Assembly: GCA_002340985.1 (NCBI GenBank)
Contig: DDNC01000014.1
Location: 272,448-307,207 of the forward strand
Length of the DNA stretch: 34,760 nucleotides
Direction: 5' to 3'
From: Firmicutes bacterium UBA2530
Lineage (GTDB): Bacteria > Bacillota > Clostridia > Tissierellales > Sedimentibacteraceae
Below the pieces are notes generated by a model that saw only the letters and a list, made by a program, of their open reading frames with translations, searched no databases and was not told the DNA's origin. The translations under genes were made by a program, and so were the position numbers. Positions 15,659-23,233 of the stretch are shown here, one piece after another. Position 1 is the stretch's first letter; each line of letters begins with the position of its first letter.

Positions 15659-16384
15659 ATGATTTATAGACAAAACCAAAATCAGGTTCAGTGTCCGAAT
15701 CCATCTACGATGCCTTATGAAGTGCGGCCGGGAGATACATTAAATTCCATAGCAATCAGATTTGGAACAAATTTAGTTGGATTGCTGGAATTGAATCCGA
15801 CCTTGAGGCTCAGGACACTGACAGAAGGAATGATTCTGTGTGTGCCGAAAGTGCCGGAGAGACCTCCGTGCATTAACGGAGCATACTATATCATAAGGGA
15901 AGGAGACAGCTTCTACAATATAGCACAGAGATACAGCCTTCCGCTTAACCTCCTCTTAGAGGCAAATCCAAATGCAAACCCGTATGACCTGAAGGTAGGT
16001 CAGGAAATATGTATTCCAAATGTACCGGCAGGCTGCCCTTTCGGAACAGTAGTTACCATTGCACAGGGAACTAGGCTCAGCGATATTTTGATCGGATATA
16101 ACCTCAGCCTCAATGAACTTAGAGAGTCTAACCCGGACTTCAACTATAATGTTATAGTGCCGGGAACCGACCTTTGCATACCTCCGGGAACATATCAGGC
16201 ATGTGCACCTAACTCTGTTGAATATGTTATTAAGGCAGGGGACAGCTTGTCAACTGTGGCAACGGCAAATAATCTGACACCGTCTCAGCTGCTCATAGCA
16301 AATCCTACGTTAAGGCCTGCAAATTTCCTCATTGTGGGAACGAAAATATGTATACCAAGACCTGCTGCTAGTTCAAATGTTTAA
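15659..16384 (+). CDS. Four-LysM-domain protein, probable spore or cell-envelope protein
   Basis: The 241-residue protein consists of four consecutive LysM-type modules (about 18-65, 75-122, 127-175 and 188-235). They are recognisable by YEVRPGDTLNSIA, YIIREGDSFYNIA, VTIAQGTRLSDI and YVIKAGDSLSTVA, each ending in an (I/L)C(I/V)P segment. LysM binds N-acetylglucosamine polymers such as peptidoglycan. There is no signal peptide and no catalytic domain. That fits a mother-cell protein assembled onto the spore surface or cortex (SafA-like logic) better than a secreted hydrolase, but this is inference. Conserved cysteines end each module. GAGGTGA at 15645-15651 sets the start. Confidence 0.85.
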   Translation: MIYRQNQNQVQCPNPSTMPYEVRPGDTLNSIAIRFGTNLVGLLELNPTLRLRTLTEGMILCVPKVPERPPCINGAYYIIREGDSFYNIAQRYSLPLNLLLEANPNANPYDLKVGQEICIPNVPAGCPFGTVVTIAQGTRLSDILIGYNLSLNELRESNPDFNYNVIVPGTDLCIPPGTYQACAPNSVEYVIKAGDSLSTVATANNLTPSQLLIANPTLRPANFLIVGTKICIPRPAASSNV

Positions 16385-16403
16385 TTGGAATATATATCTG
16401 GGC

Positions 16404-16425
16404 GGCAGCTTGTTCGCAGGCTGCC
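16404..16425. repeat. Short hairpin downstream of the LysM gene
   Basis: GGCAGC (16404-16409) pairs with GCTGCC (16420-16425) around a ten-base loop. There is no T-run. The stretch from here to the terminator at 16484 holds no gene I can support. Confidence 0.4.
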
Positions 16426-16483
16426 TGTTGAGATAAGGGGCATGAACATGCAAATATGCGATAAAAATTTCAAAAAATACATA

Positions 16484-16515
16484 GAGGCTGAATAAATGCA
16501 TTCAGCCTCTTATTA
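16484..16515. terminator. Bidirectional terminator between the LysM and ferritin genes
   Basis: GAGGCTGAAT (16484-16493) and ATTCAGCCTC (16500-16509) form a 10-bp stem with loop AAATGC. TTATTATTT follows on the plus strand. On the minus strand the stem is followed by TATGTATTTTTTG. It separates two convergent genes. Confidence 0.75.
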
Positions 16516-16523
16516 TTTAATCA

Positions 16524-17039
16524 TTAATCCAATACAAGTGAAGGCGCAGTGTAAACTCTTGCAGCCAGCTCTGAATTAAGCATGTAAAGACCCTTTGAGT
16601 CAAAGCCGAAAACCTTGTACTTGGTGATTAGCTCGTCGGCATTTTTCTCTTCTTCACCCTGTTCCTTAATGAACCAGTCAAGGAACTGCATTGTTCTGTA
16701 GTCCTTAACCTGAGATGCTTCGTCATATATATTGTTTATGGATGCGGTTACAAACTGCTCATGCTTCAATGACTCAACAAGGGGAACATTGAAATCTGTA
16801 AAAGCAACGTCCGGAGCATTAATTTGTCCAAGAGTTATTTTTTCTCCGTTGTTTTGAAGATACTGCATGAAAAGATTCGCATGAGACATTTCTTCCTGCG
16901 CCTGAACATTAAACCAGTTTCCGAATCCGTCCAATCCATTTTCGATGTAGTAGTTTGACATATCCAAGTACAGGTACGCCGAGTACAATTCTTTATTTAT
17001 CTGTTCATTTAACAGCTTTGATATTTTTTCCTTTAACAT
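16524..17039 (-). CDS. ftnA: Ferritin (FtnA-type, non-heme)
   Basis: Ferritin is a 24-subunit cage that oxidises and stores iron. The 171-residue protein has all ferroxidase residues at the E. coli FtnA numbers: Glu17, Glu50, His53, Glu94, Gln127 and Glu130. The four-helix core ends near residue 145 and a short fifth helix follows. GAGGAG lies directly upstream of the ATG. It is convergent with the LysM gene and divergent from the propeller gene. A TATAAT-like -10 is visible upstream but without a good -35. No Fur- or PerR-type box was recognised. Confidence 0.96.
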   Translation of the reverse strand: MLKEKISKLLNEQINKELYSAYLYLDMSNYYIENGLDGFGNWFNVQAQEEMSHANLFMQYLQNNGEKITLGQINAPDVAFTDFNVPLVESLKHEQFVTASINNIYDEASQVKDYRTMQFLDWFIKEQGEEEKNADELITKYKVFGFDSKGLYMLNSELAARVYTAPSLVLD

Positions 17040-17161
17040 ATTATCTCCTCACTAATTTTAAGTATATTATAATAATACCCTCATATCTGAAATTAAAACA
17101 TTTTTTACAAAACATTTCACTTCTTTATAAATATATCATAGACTATATGGAGGTGATTGCT

Positions 17162-18058
17162 GTGAAGTATGATGATGTAATATCTGTAACGGGAATTTAT
17201 CAGGGCAGACTTATGCTATTTATAATTGAACTGCAGGGCGAGGATTATATTTGCAGGAAGGCAGTTAATTTGGGTAAGGAAGAAAAATCTGCTGTACACA
17301 GTATTATGAATTCCGGCAGCTCTGTATACCTGGCGGATTCATACAACAACAAAATATATAAATACGATTATGCATCAAATGAATTGTGCGAAGAAACCGT
17401 AGGCAGAGACCCGCGTCACATGTGTATAAACATGAACGATATGTATGTGGCGAATTTTGAGTCCGATAACATATCTGTCATTGATTTATGCTCGTTTGCA
17501 TTGACTGAATCAATTCCTGCAGGAATTAAGCCTCATGACGTCCTGTACAGTCAGGATAAAAATATGCTTTACGCATGCTGCTACGAAGAAAATGAAATAA
17601 TAGGATATTCGGATAGGGAACCGGTGATACGCTTTACCACAGACGGCATGCCCATGCACATGCTTTGGGCGGAGGACAGCATCATTGTGATGACATATTT
17701 TATAAACGGAAACGTACACAGTAAAATAAATTTCATTGATGCAGAATCCGGAAAGATCGAAAAGGTGCTTACTTTGGAGGGAATGGCATCTGATTTAGAA
17801 ATTGATTATCTGAAAAACAGATTGTATGTCATTAACATAATAGACAAAAATTTATATGTGATAGATACGTCAAAAAAAGAAATAATAAAAACCGTCTTTC
17901 TCGGAGGCTATCCCGAGAGTCTGACGGCGGGAGAGAAGTTCATATATGTTACGAACTCCAAAAAGAACAATATAGCTGCTGTAGACAGTGACAGCCTGAA
18001 TGTTTCAAAGGTAATAGCGCTTGATTTTTCACCGTGCTGTATTAAAATCATCAATTAG
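17162..18058 (+). CDS. Cytoplasmic YncE/YVTN-like beta-propeller protein
   Basis: The 298-residue protein is built of about six to seven repeats of roughly 40 residues. They follow the pattern of YVTN-type propellers: VYLADSYNNKIYKYD, MYVANFESDNISVID, LYACCYEENEIIGYS, LYVINIIDKNLYVID and IYVTNSKKNNIAAVD. There is no signal peptide or membrane segment. I chose the GTG at 17162 because GGAGG (17149-17153) is eight bases upstream. The ATG at 17147 overlaps that site, and a longer reading would run into the promoter region of ferritin. The gene ends eight bases inside the convergent DUF4364 gene. Function is unknown; such propellers bind ligands or proteins. Confidence 0.8.
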   Translation: MKYDDVISVTGIYQGRLMLFIIELQGEDYICRKAVNLGKEEKSAVHSIMNSGSSVYLADSYNNKIYKYDYASNELCEETVGRDPRHMCINMNDMYVANFESDNISVIDLCSFALTESIPAGIKPHDVLYSQDKNMLYACCYEENEIIGYSDREPVIRFTTDGMPMHMLWAEDSIIVMTYFINGNVHSKINFIDAESGKIEKVLTLEGMASDLEIDYLKNRLYVINIIDKNLYVIDTSKKEIIKTVFLGGYPESLTAGEKFIYVTNSKKNNIAAVDSDSLNVSKVIALDFSPCCIKIIN

Positions 18059-18578
18059 CATCAGAAGTAAGTGTTTTTATTATGCTGGAAAAAATATATT
18101 CAGGATTTGAATCCCATTTTTTGCATATGTTCTTGGCCAGATCTTCATCAGGTACATTGACACTCAGACTGAAAATGATGGATTCATTTTCCATGACCTG
18201 AAGGGAGACGATATATTCCTCTTCGGCTCTTTTGTAGTAGTGCCCAAGCAACTCACGATTTTTTTTAATTTCCATTTTCAATTCTGAAAAATTCTTCTCA
18301 ACTTGCCTGAGGAAGTAATCCGGCAGCTTTTCACCGAACATATCCAGAACGGATATTCCGGCTTCAGATATATTATAGTATTCATTCCCGCTTTTAGAAC
18401 TCATAACAACAAAATCAGAATCGCATAAATCCCTTAATAGCTGCTGCAATGTAAAATAATCAAGTATGTCGTTGTCCAAAATGAAATTTGTAATTTCCAT
18501 GTTAGTCAAGGGCATATTGATATATCTTAAAATATATAAAAGTTTCAATTTATCCTGTGCAATTTTGTTACCGCTCAA
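18051..18578 (-). CDS. DUF4364 family protein, winged-helix-like N-terminus
   Basis: This 175-residue protein belongs to a conserved Clostridia family of unknown function (DUF4364). The N-terminal half looks like a winged helix: KLKLLYILRYINMPLTNMEI, then LDYFTLQQLLRDLCDSDFVV, then a beta-wing ending YYNISEAGISVLDMF. The C-terminal half is a mixed alpha/beta domain. The start is TTG at 18578, with GGAGG five bases upstream (complement of 18584-18588). Its last eight bases overlap the propeller gene tail to tail. A transcription-regulator role is plausible from the fold, but no target is known to me. Confidence 0.8.
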   Translation of the reverse strand: MSGNKIAQDKLKLLYILRYINMPLTNMEITNFILDNDILDYFTLQQLLRDLCDSDFVVMSSKSGNEYYNISEAGISVLDMFGEKLPDYFLRQVEKNFSELKMEIKKNRELLGHYYKRAEEEYIVSLQVMENESIIFSLSVNVPDEDLAKNICKKWDSNPEYIFSSIIKTLTSDAN

Positions 18579-18605
18579 TTTTGCCTCCGCATATATTATA
18601 TTTAT

Positions 18606-18633
18606 ATTATATCAAATTAAAAACTAATAACAA
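18606..18633 (-). promoter_or_regulatory. Promoter for the DUF4364 gene
   Basis: Read on the minus strand: TTGTTA (18633-18628), a 16-base spacer and TATAAT (18611-18606). The ribosome binding site is about 20 bases further on. Confidence 0.45.
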
Positions 18634-18684
18634 CATAATAATGAAAATTATTCTTATGGACTTTTAGTATGTAATAATATAAAA

Positions 18685-18772
18685 TTGAGTTAATACTGTT
18701 TTAATTAAAATGCGGACAAATAATTGTCCGCAACAGCGGAAAACAGGAAATATTTAATGCGAATTAGTATAA
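18685..18772 (+). repeat. Left inverted-repeat arm flanking the polysaccharide deacetylase gene
   Basis: This 88-base segment matches the complement of 19957-20067 over two blocks: 18685-18746 (few mismatches and small gaps) and the identical 18753-18770 (TTTAATGCGAATTAGTAT). It is itself palindromic: TGCGGACAA (18711-18719) pairs with TTGTCCGCA (18724-18732), flanked by ACTGTTTT and AAAACAG. Compared with the right arm it lacks the ATACTAATTCGC half and about 20 following bases. It ends 22 bases before the deacetylase start. Confidence 0.85.
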
Positions 18773-18793
18773 GAAAAATTTTAGGGGTTAAAA

Positions 18794-19915
18794 ATGAAGA
18801 AAAAGAGCTTTTTAATTGCAATAATAGTACTTCTCCTGATTTTTGCGGGATGCGGAAAGCAAGAAAGTGATCCAAAGGTGCCGGATAACACAGATGAAAA
18901 TGCTGTCGAGGCAAATCAGCAGGATAAGGAAGAAGGCAAAAGTGAACAGGAGCAGAAGGAAGAGGAGAGTACAGATGAAGAAATAGATGAAGAAACAGAC
19001 CCTGTTGCTTCTATTGACTTGTCGTTGAAGCCAAATGAATTAGGTGAAATAATGATTCTCATGTACCACGGCATCGGAAAAGAGGAGTCGGTGTGGCAGC
19101 GCAACTACGATAATTTCCGCAGTGACCTTCAGTATATGTATGACAATAAATATCAAATGATAAGTTTAAACGATTATGCAAAGGGAGAAATAAAGACGAG
19201 AGCAGGATATACTCCGATAATTTTAACCTTTGATGACGGAAGACAAAATAATTTCAGTTATATTGAGAATAAAGGAGAACTTGTTATTGATCCTGACTGT
19301 GCAGTGGGAATATTAGAGGAATTTAAGAAAAAATATCCTGATTTCGATGTTACGGCGAGTTTCTTCCTGAATTCAAGTGCCTTCGGTCAGGAAGAATATG
19401 CTGAAAGGAAGCTGAACTGGCTTGTTGAAAACGGATATGATGTAGGAAACCACACATACAGTCACTATGAGCTTGCAACACTTACCGATAAGGAAATTAT
19501 AGTTGAAATAGGCTCTGTGAATAATATAATCAAGAAATCTCTGCCTGATTATACCGTTGAAACATTGGCTCTTCCTCATGGAAGCAATCCAAAGGATGAG
19601 TTTTTGCAAAGTATCCTCCAGGGAGAATATGAAGGAAATGGATATAAGAACATAGCTGTTCTTGATGTTGGCTGGAGACCCGATTATTCACCTTTCGATA
19701 TATTGACTAATTTCACAAGCCTCTACAGAGTTACGGCAAGCGAGATAAACGTTGAAAACTGTGGAATGTATGATTACTTCAGGTCATATGAAAACAATAA
19801 GAGAGAAAGATTCATAAGTGACGGAAATCCGGATGTTGTTACAATTCCGAAGAGACATGAAAAATATCTGAATATGGATATGGTTGGAGACAGAAAAGTA
19901 AATATATACGAATAA
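18794..19915 (+). CDS. Lipoprotein polysaccharide deacetylase (NodB-type)
   Basis: The 373-residue protein is predicted to be a membrane-anchored, extracellular deacetylase acting on cell-wall or exopolysaccharide amino sugars. A short basic start, a hydrophobic stretch and FAGC (lipid-modified Cys20) form the lipoprotein signal. An acidic, probably disordered linker runs to about residue 70. The NodB fold follows with LMYHGIG (89-95), TFDDG (Asp147/Asp148), SFFLN and the metal-binding pair His220/His224 in GNHTYSH. AGGGG (18783-18787) sets the start. The gene is alone between two inverted-repeat arms and has its own terminator, which suggests a self-contained cassette. Confidence 0.9.
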   Translation: MKKKSFLIAIIVLLLIFAGCGKQESDPKVPDNTDENAVEANQQDKEEGKSEQEQKEEESTDEEIDEETDPVASIDLSLKPNELGEIMILMYHGIGKEESVWQRNYDNFRSDLQYMYDNKYQMISLNDYAKGEIKTRAGYTPIILTFDDGRQNNFSYIENKGELVIDPDCAVGILEEFKKKYPDFDVTASFFLNSSAFGQEEYAERKLNWLVENGYDVGNHTYSHYELATLTDKEIIVEIGSVNNIIKKSLPDYTVETLALPHGSNPKDEFLQSILQGEYEGNGYKNIAVLDVGWRPDYSPFDILTNFTSLYRVTASEINVENCGMYDYFRSYENNKRERFISDGNPDVVTIPKRHEKYLNMDMVGDRKVNIYE

Positions 19916-19919
19916 CTAT

Positions 19920-19950
19920 CAGAGGGCTTGAATATGAGCCCTCTGCTTTT
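19920..19950 (+). terminator. Terminator after the polysaccharide deacetylase
   Basis: CAGAGGGCT (19920-19928) pairs with AGCCCTCTG (19937-19945) around TGAATATG and is followed by CTTTTG. It lies inside the segment bounded by the inverted repeats. Confidence 0.75.
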
Positions 19951-19956
19951 GAAATT

Positions 19957-20067
19957 AATACTAATTCGCATTAAATCAGTTCCCTTGGAGCGAATTAGTA
20001 TATACTGTTTTCCTATGTCGCGGACAAAGATTTGTCCGCACTTTTAAATTAAAACAGTATAACTCAA
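19957..20067 (-). repeat. Right inverted-repeat arm flanking the polysaccharide deacetylase gene
   Basis: This is the reverse-complement counterpart of 18685-18772. It holds two nested palindromes. ATACTAATTCGC (19958-19969) pairs with GCGAATTAGTAT (19990-20001). Next to it, ATACTGTTTT (20002-20011) pairs with AAAACAGTAT (20051-20060), enclosing GCGGACAAA (20020-20028) and TTTGTCCGC (20031-20039). The sequence right after it begins AATATAA (20068-20074), and AATATAA also occurs at 18676-18682, two bases outside the left arm. That could be a target duplication, but the sequence is AT-rich. It looks like a MITE-type palindromic element. Confidence 0.85.
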
Positions 20068-20146
20068 AATATAATGGTAAATTTTATTGTCCTATATTAT
20101 AATTGAACTTGATAAAAATTTACAGTTGAGGGTGTGAGCAAATAAT

Positions 20147-21028
20147 ATGATAGAAAATTCAAAAATTGTACTAAAAAGCTGTATTGATAAAAGGGACTAT
20201 GAAGTTTTGAAAAATTTAGAAAAAACATGTACCGAATATGACAGACTATCTCTTAAGTTAGAGCTGGATTACAGGCTGGAAAATGCGGGGAAGATTAGTA
20301 AACGAGAGACTGAGCTCAATGAATTCATGTATTATGTGGAAAATGAGCTTGCAGGGTATATAAATATCAGCAATTTTGGCGGTGATGATCTGGAAATCAC
20401 CGGAATGGTTCATCCTGCGTACAGGAGTAAGGGGATTTTCACACAGCTTTTTACTTTGGTTCAGGATGAATGTAAAAAAAGAAAGAGTGGTGAAATACTC
20501 CTGCTCTGTGACAATAAATCTCACTCCGGCCTTAGCTTCATTGATAGATTTTCTCAAAAATACCACCATTCCGAATATGATATGGTTCTGAACAAAGAGC
20601 TGTTTCCACAGCAGTGTTCACGCTCGCTGAATATACGCATGGCTGCTGAAAGCGACGCCAAGGCAATAGCGGAAATGAATTATGATTTTTTTGGAATTGT
20701 TATAAAGGAAGACGACACAGCTGTTGTGGATAATATTGTCAATGGTAGAACTTTTGTTGCAGAAGCTGGTAAGGGGAATGTAGGCAGCGTACGAATAGAA
20801 TTAAATGATGGCACGGGAGGAATATACGGTCTTGGTGTACTTTCCGGGTACAGAGGAAAAGGATACGGAAGAGAACTGCTCATGTGGTCGATTGAAAAAC
20901 TCATTGAAATGGGTGCGGAGAGGGTTATTCTTCAGGTGGATACAGATAACGGAAATGCTCTTAATTTGTACAAATCATGCGGATTTGAAGATGAAAATGT
21001 AATGAGCTACTATGTGATGAGGAGATAA
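20147..21028 (+). CDS. Tandem GNAT-domain acetyltransferase
   Basis: Two GNAT folds are fused in 293 residues. The N-terminal domain (about 1-150) has AGYINISNF, MVHPAYRSKGIFTQL as its acetyl-CoA loop, and ILLLCDNKSHSGLSFIDRF. The C-terminal domain (about 160-293) has GSVRIELND, GVLSGYRGKGYGRELL and ILQVDTDNGNALNLYKSCGF, which is the better-conserved acetyl-CoA site. This double-GNAT layout occurs in mycothiol synthase-like and other small-molecule acetyltransferases, but the substrate here is unknown. It heads a coupled run: the BFD-like gene starts one base after its stop, and a kinase and regulator follow. Its ribosome binding site is GAGGGTG (20128-20134) or GTGAG (20134-20138). Confidence 0.85.
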   Translation: MIENSKIVLKSCIDKRDYEVLKNLEKTCTEYDRLSLKLELDYRLENAGKISKRETELNEFMYYVENELAGYINISNFGGDDLEITGMVHPAYRSKGIFTQLFTLVQDECKKRKSGEILLLCDNKSHSGLSFIDRFSQKYHHSEYDMVLNKELFPQQCSRSLNIRMAAESDAKAIAEMNYDFFGIVIKEDDTAVVDNIVNGRTFVAEAGKGNVGSVRIELNDGTGGIYGLGVLSGYRGKGYGRELLMWSIEKLIEMGAERVILQVDTDNGNALNLYKSCGFEDENVMSYYVMRR

Positions 21029-21029
21029 G

Positions 21030-21239
21030 ATGGAACAGGATAAACATGCGGAAATAATGGATAAGATGACGAAGATATGCTTGTGTAAGGGAATATCGAG
21101 AGCAACTATCAAAAAAGCAATAGCAAACGGTGCGGCAACATTGTCGGAGGTTCAGAAAGCAACGGGGGCAGGAAGCGGCCCATGCGGTGGAAAAAGATGC
21201 ACTGAAAAAATCCTTAAGCTTTTAGAAGAAGGAATATGA
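21030..21239 (+). CDS. BFD-like [2Fe-2S]-binding small protein
   Basis: This 69-residue protein has the pattern of the bacterioferritin-associated ferredoxin/NifU-BFD domain. Cys17 and Cys19 lie in CLCKGIS, and Cys52 and Cys57 in GPCGGKRC, with the intervening helix-turn-helix ATIKKAIANGAATLSEV. These four cysteines normally hold one [2Fe-2S] cluster. It starts one base after the GNAT stop, with GAGGAGA as ribosome binding site. Its stop overlaps the kinase start (ATGA at 21236-21239), so expression is tightly coupled. Such domains are usually redox modules of larger enzymes. A free copy in a sensor operon hints at redox input, which is inference. Confidence 0.85.
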   Translation: MEQDKHAEIMDKMTKICLCKGISRATIKKAIANGAATLSEVQKATGAGSGPCGGKRCTEKILKLLEEGI

Positions 21240-23233
21240 ATTTCAAAGCATACTCAAAAAATAAAAAAACAATAATATTTACGGTGCTGATTGTAATGTG
21301 TATCACATTATTTTATTTTTACGACAGAAATGATAAGCATTTAAGCGGTGATGAGAAAATGTGGCTTAAGAGACAGGATGCCATAGTATATGCTGCCAAT
21401 GAAAATGCACCTCCTCTTAGATTTGTGGATAATATTGACAACCAATATAAGGGGGTGGTGGTTGACTATATAAATCAATTGTCATTGGAACTGGGAGTTG
21501 ATATTCAGACTGTGCCCATGAAGTGGGATGAAGCATTGAGTGCATTGAAAGAAGGTACTACACAAATATGTGATATGTTCATAAGCGATGAAAGAGCGAA
21601 GTATTACTTATTCACTGAGCCTATATACAATCTGAGAACAGTGCTGATGACGCAGTCCTACCAGAGCTCCGACCTAATTAACATCAACAACATGACTATT
21701 GCAACAGAAAGAGGAGATTATGCCAATGGATATTTGACTGAAAATTATCCCGGGGCAAAACTCGTTTACACAGGCAATGTGGAAGAAGGGTTTGAGCTTT
21801 TCTTAAAAGGTGAGGTGGATGCGGTAATTGGTGATGAACCTATTATCACATATTTGCTTGTTGAAAGAAACGCCAACAACGATCCGCGGTATTCAAATAT
21901 AATATTGTACCAAAAAGAAGTTGTGCTGGGAGTTTCTAAGAACAGGCCGGAGCTTGTTCCTATTTTGAATAAGGCCATAAGGCAGATAAACGGAAAAGGC
22001 CAGCTTGAAAAAATACAGCAGAAGTGGTTTGGAATTTCGACTCCGCTCCTTGACAGCAAAAGCAGGGACGATATAGTTGAAAGTGTTGTTGTAACAGCTT
22101 TAATAGCAAGCTGTATATTTGTCCTTATTTTGCTTAACAACTTTTCTTTGCAGCAGCAGGTAAGGAAAAGAACAGGAGAGCTGGAGAACAGCAGAAATGA
22201 GCTGCAGATAATATTTGACGGCATATCGGAATTCATGCTTGTGGCTGACTGCGATAAAAATGTCTTAAAAATTAACAAGAGCTTTGCTGATTATCTCGGG
22301 ATTTTAAAGAATTCAGTTGATGGAAGCAATTGCACAGACTACCTGGGCAGATTTTGTCATGACTGCAGTGATTGCATGCTCAATGATGCTCTGGAATGTG
22401 GATATGACATAAAAAAGGAAACATCCGTCGGCAATGAGGTTTATGAAATGAATTTTCAGAGCCTTGAGGGGACAAGTATGACAGTGCTTGTATCCATAAA
22501 GAATATAACTTTGGATAAAATAAACAGAAACCAGATGCTTCAAAGCAATAAAATGATTGCGGTTGGTCAGCTTGCCGCCGGAATGGCACACGAAATAAGA
22601 AACCCACTGGGGATAATACGCACTCAAAGCTACCTTGTGAGAATTAATGACAAAGCAGATGAAGCAGCTCGTAAATCTCTGGATTTCATAGACACCGCAG
22701 TGGAGAGGGCAAGCAAGATTATAGACAACATACTTAACTTTTCAAGACTGTCAAGCAATTCAACAAATGCTGTCGATATGAATCAGGTTATTTCGAAGCT
22801 CATTGAGATTCATGACGATATAATTAAGAAAAAGAACATAAAGATTACTGTTAACAGCAGCATAAGACAGGAAATATTTATTAATGCCGAAAGCATTGAA
22901 CATATAATATTAAATCTGCTTTCAAATTCAATAGATGCAATTGTTTATGATGGAGAAGTAAATATAAGTATTTATATTGAAAATGAGGTATTAACTATAA
23001 TCTGTAAAGACAGCGGGACAGGAATAGATGAAAAGCATTTGGGAGATATATTCAATCCGTTTTTCACGACCAAGGAGCTGGGCAAGGGTACGGGACTGGG
23101 ACTTTTCATTGTGTATTCGGAGGTCGAGAAATTAAGGGGGAAAATAGAAGTGAACAGCAAATTGGGTGAAGGCGCCGAATTTGTCATAAGACTGCCTTTA
23201 GAGAGGAAGAGTGTAAGTGACGGGTTTATTTAA
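21236..23233 (+). CDS. Hybrid solute-binding-domain sensor histidine kinase
   Basis: This 665-residue membrane kinase has a first membrane helix (about 13-29), then an extracellular SBP_bac_3 amino-acid-type binding domain (about 48-268). A second helix follows (about 284-303, VVVTALIASCIFVLIL in its core), then a PAS domain (about 320-425). The HisKA box has His452 in GMAHEIRNPLG. The ATPase domain carries NLLSNSIDA, DSGTGID and GKGTGLGL. The PAS domain contains Cys366, 374, 377, 380 and 388, which could bind a metal or Fe-S cluster. It overlaps the BFD-like gene by four bases and the response regulator by 17. Its ligand is probably a small amino acid or related compound, inferred from the fold. 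Confidence 0.93.
   Translation: MNFKAYSKNKKTIIFTVLIVMCITLFYFYDRNDKHLSGDEKMWLKRQDAIVYAANENAPPLRFVDNIDNQYKGVVVDYINQLSLELGVDIQTVPMKWDEALSALKEGTTQICDMFISDERAKYYLFTEPIYNLRTVLMTQSYQSSDLININNMTIATERGDYANGYLTENYPGAKLVYTGNVEEGFELFLKGEVDAVIGDEPIITYLLVERNANNDPRYSNIILYQKEVVLGVSKNRPELVPILNKAIRQINGKGQLEKIQQKWFGISTPLLDSKSRDDIVESVVVTALIASCIFVLILLNNFSLQQQVRKRTGELENSRNELQIIFDGISEFMLVADCDKNVLKINKSFADYLGILKNSVDGSNCTDYLGRFCHDCSDCMLNDALECGYDIKKETSVGNEVYEMNFQSLEGTSMTVLVSIKNITLDKINRNQMLQSNKMIAVGQLAAGMAHEIRNPLGIIRTQSYLVRINDKADEAARKSLDFIDTAVERASKIIDNILNFSRLSSNSTNAVDMNQVISKLIEIHDDIIKKKNIKITVNSSIRQEIFINAESIEHIILNLLSNSIDAIVYDGEVNISIYIENEVLTIICKDSGTGIDEKHLGDIFNPFFTTKELGKGTGLGLFIVYSEVEKLRGKIEVNSKLGEGAEFVIRLPLERKSVSDGFI

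Noticed and set aside
16442..16495. Micro-ORF of 15-17 codons after the LysM gene, with AAGGGG before it
   Set aside because: It is very short, runs into the terminator stem and shows no recognisable feature. It cannot be told from chance.
17119..17145. AC-N16-CATAGACTA, a third sigma-K-like match, before the propeller gene
   Set aside because: The implied start point near 17152 would fall inside the ribosome binding site (17149-17153), so it is unlikely to serve this gene.
16955..17161. N-terminal extension of the propeller protein with a hydrophobic stretch
   Set aside because: It overlaps the start of ferritin on the other strand and has no ribosome binding site. The strong site lies just before GTG 17162.
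18676..20074. Target-site duplication AATATAA on both sides of the deacetylase element
   Set aside because: The repeats are short, AT-rich and not flush with the left arm, so they are only suggestive and are not annotated as a separate feature.
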